Below are positions 8,291 to 11,006 of a stretch of 11,006 bases of DNA, piece by piece. The position numbers and the translations under genes are program-made. The notes below the pieces were generated by a model. That model did not search any database. It had not been told where the DNA came from and saw only the letters and a program-made list of their open reading frames with translations. Each line of letters opens with the position of its first letter. The stretch's first letter is position 1. Source of the DNA: Bacteroidota bacterium (GTDB taxonomy: Bacteria > Bacteroidota > Bacteroidia > Chitinophagales > Chitinophagaceae); NCBI GenBank assembly GCA_023423015.1, contig JAFAGE010000221.1, positions 1 through 11,006 of the forward strand, written 5' to 3'.

Positions 8291-8539
8291 CTAAGCTACC
8301 GAGCTGAAATACTTAAATAAACCACCGGTTACAGCAATATTGTATTCGGCATCTTTGTCGCGCATGTGGCGGTGGATATCATCATGATCCTTCCAGATTA
8401 CCGAGGGACCAAAATTGGAAAGCAACTCCTGGCTATATGGAACGATGTAGTATTCTGTACCACTTTCCCTGATCCAGGCGATACATTCTGCATCGTACAC
8501 ACAGCCATGATACACGAAGGATATTGTAAATGTTTGCAT
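8291..8539 (-). CDS. Small protein of unknown function
   Basis: This 82-residue frame runs from ATG at 8539 to TAG at 8291. I do not recognise a domain. The product is soluble and mixed alpha/beta in character, rich in aromatic residues at the start (FTISFVYHGCVYDAECIAWI), with a His/Asp-rich centre (IWKDHDDIHRHMRDKDAEY) and no signal peptide or membrane segment. The opening strand pattern recalls small uncharacterised Bacteroidota proteins that begin with a similar 'T..F.Y.G..Y.A.C' pattern; this is an impression, not an alignment. An opposing frame of similar size (8366-8620, +) reads as Cys/Pro-rich and less protein-like, and overlaps the gene antisense. No clear promoter or ribosome binding site is seen. 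It converges on the iron permease gene with a 6-base gap. Confidence 0.5.
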   Translation of the reverse strand: MQTFTISFVYHGCVYDAECIAWIRESGTEYYIVPYSQELLSNFGPSVIWKDHDDIHRHMRDKDAEYNIAVTGGLFKYFSSVA

Positions 8540-8660
8540 GACACCTCTCTTATAACAATTCCAGTACCAATATTCGGAAAATACGGCATGAACTTAGAAC
8601 GTCTACATGGAAACACTTAGGAGAAGGTGATAAAACGGGGGCGAGTTGTTTATTGTAATC

Positions 8661-8683
8661 AGATCCTGCGACGAGCAGGATCT
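8661..8683. repeat. Perfect 9-bp hairpin without U-tract
   Basis: AGATCCTGC (8661-8669) and GCAGGATCT (8675-8683) are exact reverse complements around the 5-base loop GACGA. No T-run follows on either strand, so it is not an ordinary intrinsic terminator. It could be the 5' part of a small RNA, a dispersed palindromic repeat or a protein-binding site. Confidence 0.55.
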
Positions 8684-8784
8684 ACAAACGTTGATCTACG
8701 ACAATAATCGTGTTGAATTCTTTTCCGAAACTGGATGCCGCATGCTTTATACCATAACTTCACTTCTTTCATAGGATAAGGTTT

Positions 8785-8832
8785 GTGAGTACCAAGCTCA
8801 CGATTCCCCTGGTTTCTACCAGGGGTTTTTTT
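8785..8832 (+). terminator. Strong intrinsic terminator with an upstream hairpin
   Basis: CCCCTGGT (8806-8813) pairs perfectly with ACCAGGGG (8818-8825) around loop TTCT, followed by seven Ts (8826-8832). Four bases upstream is a smaller hairpin, GTGAG (8785-8789) with CTCAC (8797-8801), extendable by G-U pairs. The T-run ends 37 bases before the dioxygenase ATG. It therefore ends either an unannotated plus-strand transcript or the leader of the dioxygenase gene itself. Confidence 0.8.
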
Positions 8833-8834
8833 GT

Positions 8835-8842
8835 TAACTTAG
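8835..8842 (+). promoter_or_regulatory. Possible -7 box for the dioxygenase gene
   Basis: TAACTTAG differs at one fixed position from the Bacteroidota -7 consensus TAnnTTTG and lies 27 bases before the ATG at 8870. The matching -33 TTTG is not visible, because that region is occupied by the terminator stem. If it is real, transcription would start after the terminator, near 8848, and the terminator would belong to another transcript. Confidence 0.3.
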
Positions 8843-8869
8843 GTATTCTCCCATCTAACATGCTTCTAT

Positions 8870-9880
8870 ATGGAAAAACAATCAATGACACCTTCGATGG
8901 TGCCCAACGGCGCAGGAAAGATGACACCTTCGATGGTGCCCGACAATGCTCATAAAGAAATTCCAGGCAACCCGTCAGTTGCAAAAAGTAGTAAAAAGAA
9001 ACTTAACGATCGCAGCAACGGAGAACCCTTACGAATACTTTCAGAAGACGATTGGAAGTTCTGGATACATAACGGGTATGTGGTAGTAAAGAATGCAGTA
9101 AGTCGTGAGCAGGCACGGCGCACTGCTGATTTCCTCTGGGAGTTTGAAGAAAAAAATCCTGACGATCCATCTACCTGGTATACTGCGCCACGTGCAGAAA
9201 TGCAAATGAAGGAATTGGTTAATACAGGCATGGTAGAAGTGTATAATCATCCGTTATTGTGGGAAAACAGGCAAGCACCTAAAATTCATGCGGCATTTGC
9301 AGATATATGGGGTACTGAAAAATTATGGGTGACTATAGACCGCGCCAATCTGAATTTTCCGTTACGGCCGGGATTTGAATACAAAGCTTTTATTCATTGG
9401 GACTACGATCCTGAGACCAAACCGCAGAATGTTCAGGGTGTTCTGGCACTTGCCGACCAGACTGATGAAAATATGGGGGGATTCCAGTGCATACCGGAAT
9501 TATATCGCACTTACGATACCTGGAAACTCACCCAGCCTGCGGACCGTGATTACTTCAAACCCGATGTAAGCGGATTTGAAACAACAAAAGTGAAACTCGA
9601 AGCAGGCGACATGCTCATCTTCAACAGTCTCTTACCACATGGAATACGCGCCAACAATTCAAAAGATAAAGTGCGTATTGCACAATACATATCGATGATG
9701 CCCGCGGAAGAAGAAAATGAAGAATTGAAACAATGGCGTATCACCTCGTGGCGCGACCGCGTGGCACCTAGTGGTTATGCATTCCCCGGCGACCCCCGAA
9801 ACTGGGAGCAAACAAAATATCCGATGGCAGAACTTTCCGAATTAGGAAAAAAACTGCTGGGGCTGGAAAAATGGAACTGA
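8870..9880 (+). CDS. Phytanoyl-CoA dioxygenase (PhyH) family Fe(II)/2-oxoglutarate enzyme
   Basis: The 336-residue product is predicted to be a soluble, non-haem iron oxygenase that couples substrate hydroxylation to 2-oxoglutarate decarboxylation. The iron triad is visible: H176 and D178 in FIHWDYD, and H257 in LLPHGI. R269 (KVRIAQY) is in the place of the arginine that binds 2-oxoglutarate. Other family-like segments are EDDWKFWIHNGYVVVKNAVS (near residue 59) at the start of the fold and GVLALADQTDENMGGFQCIP before the second His. No signal peptide or membrane segment is seen. The substrate is unknown, as family members act on many small molecules. The first 50 residues are a low-complexity extension carrying a duplicated MTPSMVP. 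Five in-frame ATGs (8870, 8885, 8897, 8921, 8933) leave the start uncertain; I chose the first. The gene converges on the broken receptor gene with a 41-base gap that shows no clear terminator. Confidence 0.88.
   Translation: MEKQSMTPSMVPNGAGKMTPSMVPDNAHKEIPGNPSVAKSSKKKLNDRSNGEPLRILSEDDWKFWIHNGYVVVKNAVSREQARRTADFLWEFEEKNPDDPSTWYTAPRAEMQMKELVNTGMVEVYNHPLLWENRQAPKIHAAFADIWGTEKLWVTIDRANLNFPLRPGFEYKAFIHWDYDPETKPQNVQGVLALADQTDENMGGFQCIPELYRTYDTWKLTQPADRDYFKPDVSGFETTKVKLEAGDMLIFNSLLPHGIRANNSKDKVRIAQYISMMPAEEENEELKQWRITSWRDRVAPSGYAFPGDPRNWEQTKYPMAELSELGKKLLGLEKWN
8885..8941 (+). repeat. Exact 21-bp direct repeat inside the dioxygenase N-terminus
   Basis: Bases 8885-8905 and 8921-8941 are identical, offset by 36 bases (12 codons), and encode MTPSMVP twice. 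Each copy contains a near-palindrome, CACCTTCGATGGTG, with one mismatched pair. Identity at every codon position suggests a recent duplication or DNA-level selection. Confidence 0.9.
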
Positions 9881-9921
9881 GAACGGGAAGCGATTGTATA
9901 GGGCGAAGGACGGAGGCTGCC

Positions 9922-11004
9922 TTACCTAACCCTTCCTCCCTGCTCGTCGACATCACGGTTTTTGAATGCAGATTCTTTGAGGCGGCCGAAATTGTATTTC
10001 ACTCCCAATGAATATTCCCGCCTTGCATCGAAAAACCGGCTTGCTACTCCGATGTCATTTATAGTAAACTGTTCGCGGAAATTGATGGAGTTGAAAATAT
10101 CCTCAAATCGCAATGTACAGGTGAACTTCCCGAGCTTTTTCGAAAGTGAAGTGTCAACAGCATAATAGGAATTTCGTTCAAACACTCCCTGGTAACTTTT
10201 GGTAACTCCCCATCCTGAAGCTGTGAGTGTAAACTGATGGGGAAGCGCAAACTCGTTTGTTGAAGTTGCATATACAAAGGGAGTAGTTTTCAACTTCTGG
10301 CCTGCGGGATCTTCAATGGTGTTGTAAATAAAATTTACCACATTGGTAGACGACCAGCGCCCTTTTTTGAATGTGAAAGTGTTGCCAATGAAAATCCCTG
10401 ACTCTCGTTTGAAATTTAGTTCAGACCGTTGTAATACCCCTCGCTGCGCATCATAGAAAATATTCGTATTAACAGCACCGGCATGCGAAAACACAGATGC
10501 TTCCAGCTTATACTTCCTGTACTGAAACGTTGCTACGATTTCCTGGAACAGGGAGGGATTCAGATTAATATTATTCGCCCATTCAAAATATGGGTTGATG
10601 TAAACCACTGACTGATTTGCATTAGAGTAATTCGGACGATTGATGGATTTTGAATATCTGAGTCCTATGCTTTTTACACTGTCAGGTGAATATGTAAATG
10701 AAATCCGGGGGAACAGGTTTGTGCTGCTCCTGTCAATGCGATTAATTATTCCATCCTGTTTGTAGTTGCCATCAACGTTTGTGGTTTCCATTCGAATTCC
10801 TGCTGACCATTCTAATTTTTTGAATTTACCTGCAAGCTGGCTATAAATAGCCATGTTACCTTCTTTGTAGTCATAGGTTGAGTTTAAACTTTGTTGTGGA
10901 TCGTATGTATAAATTATTGCTCCCCCGGAAGACACTGCTCGTGAAAGAGTTGCACCGGCTTAAAACTTTGCGCCCGACTTAAATTTCTTTTCAAAATCAA
11001 CACG
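9922..11004 (-). pseudogene. TonB-dependent receptor (outer membrane beta-barrel family), C-terminal part with in-frame stop
   Basis: Read on the minus strand from the window edge, the frame gives RVDFEKKFKSGAKF, then TAA (10962-10960), then AGATLSRAVSSGGA and a further 331 residues to TAA at 9924-9922. Both sides of the first stop read as one continuous beta-barrel protein. In this family the motif is usually of the form D(F/Y)..KF..G.K.EAG.K, so the stop replaces a residue that is commonly Glu (GAA to TAA is one base). Family-like segments follow: LEWSAGIRMETTNVDG, YSKSINRPNYSNANQSVVYI (about 100 residues after the stop) and the end YNFGRLKESAFKNRDVDEQG. A GTG at 10935 could only start a fragment without signal peptide or plug. 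Full-length relatives are roughly 800-900 residues, so the stop would remove about 345 barrel residues. A sequencing error is the main alternative. The 5' part is outside the window. Confidence 0.72.
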
Positions 11005-11006
11005 GC

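Larger units (their letters stand above)
8540..8869. other. Intergenic region before the dioxygenase gene
   Basis: This 330-base gap has no supported protein gene; the frames I read here are shorter than 35 codons or unlike proteins. It contains an isolated perfect hairpin (8661-8683), a short direct repeat GATCTAC (8679-8685 and 8693-8699), a 5-bp hairpin (8785-8801) and a strong plus-strand intrinsic terminator (8806-8832). The plus-strand terminator has no plus-strand gene close upstream, since the permease ends 522 bases before it and an opposing gene intervenes. A small RNA or an attenuated leader are the obvious candidates. Confidence 0.6.

Noticed and set aside
8366..8620. Plus-strand 84-codon frame
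   Set aside because: It overlaps the small minus-strand gene antisense, and its composition is less protein-like. I prefer the minus-strand frame, with moderate confidence.
8776..8784. TAAGGTTTG, close to a -7 box
   Set aside because: It has one base too many between TA and TTTG, lacks a -33 TTG, and would start a transcript only about 25 bases before a terminator.
8860..8955. 31-codon plus-strand frame overlapping the dioxygenase start in another frame
   Set aside because: Its apparent repeat (DDTFDGA-like) is only the out-of-frame reading of the DNA duplication, and nothing marks it as a leader peptide.
1..11006. tRNA, rRNA, CRISPR arrays, insertion sequences, phage or defence genes
   Set aside because: I looked on both strands and saw no cloverleaf, spaced-repeat array, transposase, integrase or defence-type motif.

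Overview
The window looks like chromosomal DNA from a Bacteroidota bacterium, probably a Chitinophagaceae-like member. The evidence is a SusC/SusD outer-membrane pair, a Bacteroidota-type VCBS/FG-GAP repeat protein, a second TonB-dependent receptor of the 'outer membrane beta-barrel' family, and start codons without clear Shine-Dalgarno sequences. Two promoter candidates resemble the Bacteroidota -7 box TAnnTTTG. I see no rRNA, tRNA, CRISPR array, transposase or phage gene. The genus assignment is inference.

Layout. Bases 1-1524 (+) hold the C-terminal half of a large VCBS/FG-GAP protein that starts outside the window. It converges on a susCD operon read on the minus strand: SusC 6438-3214, then SusD 3194-1590. 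A hairpin at 1531-1562 can terminate transcription in both directions between them. A 404-base divergent intergenic region (6439-6842) carries a candidate susC promoter, small hairpins in the susC leader, and two interlocking perfect 9-bp inverted repeats facing the next gene. On the plus strand follow a Tat-exported NIF3-family protein (6843-7754) and a low-affinity iron permease family protein (7787-8284). A small unknown gene (8539-8291, minus) converges on the permease. A 330-base gap (8540-8869) contains an isolated hairpin and a strong intrinsic terminator placed only 37 bases before a phytanoyl-CoA dioxygenase family gene (8870-9880, +). The right edge (11004-9922, minus) is the C-terminal part of a TonB-dependent receptor whose frame is broken by one in-frame TAA.

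How the genes relate. SusC and SusD should form one nutrient-import complex: SusD binds the ligand on the cell surface and SusC moves it across the outer membrane using TonB energy. No degradative enzyme lies beside them, so the substrate cannot be inferred. The VCBS protein is probably also surface-associated or exported. The NIF3-like protein and the permease may be co-transcribed (32-base gap), and both have possible links to metals, but that pairing is only suggestive.

No complete new system is visible. The most interesting points are the interlocked leader structure before the NIF3-like gene, that protein's altered metal-ligand set together with its export signal, the orphan terminator before the dioxygenase gene, the recent in-frame duplication at the dioxygenase N-terminus, and the nonsense codon in the second receptor.
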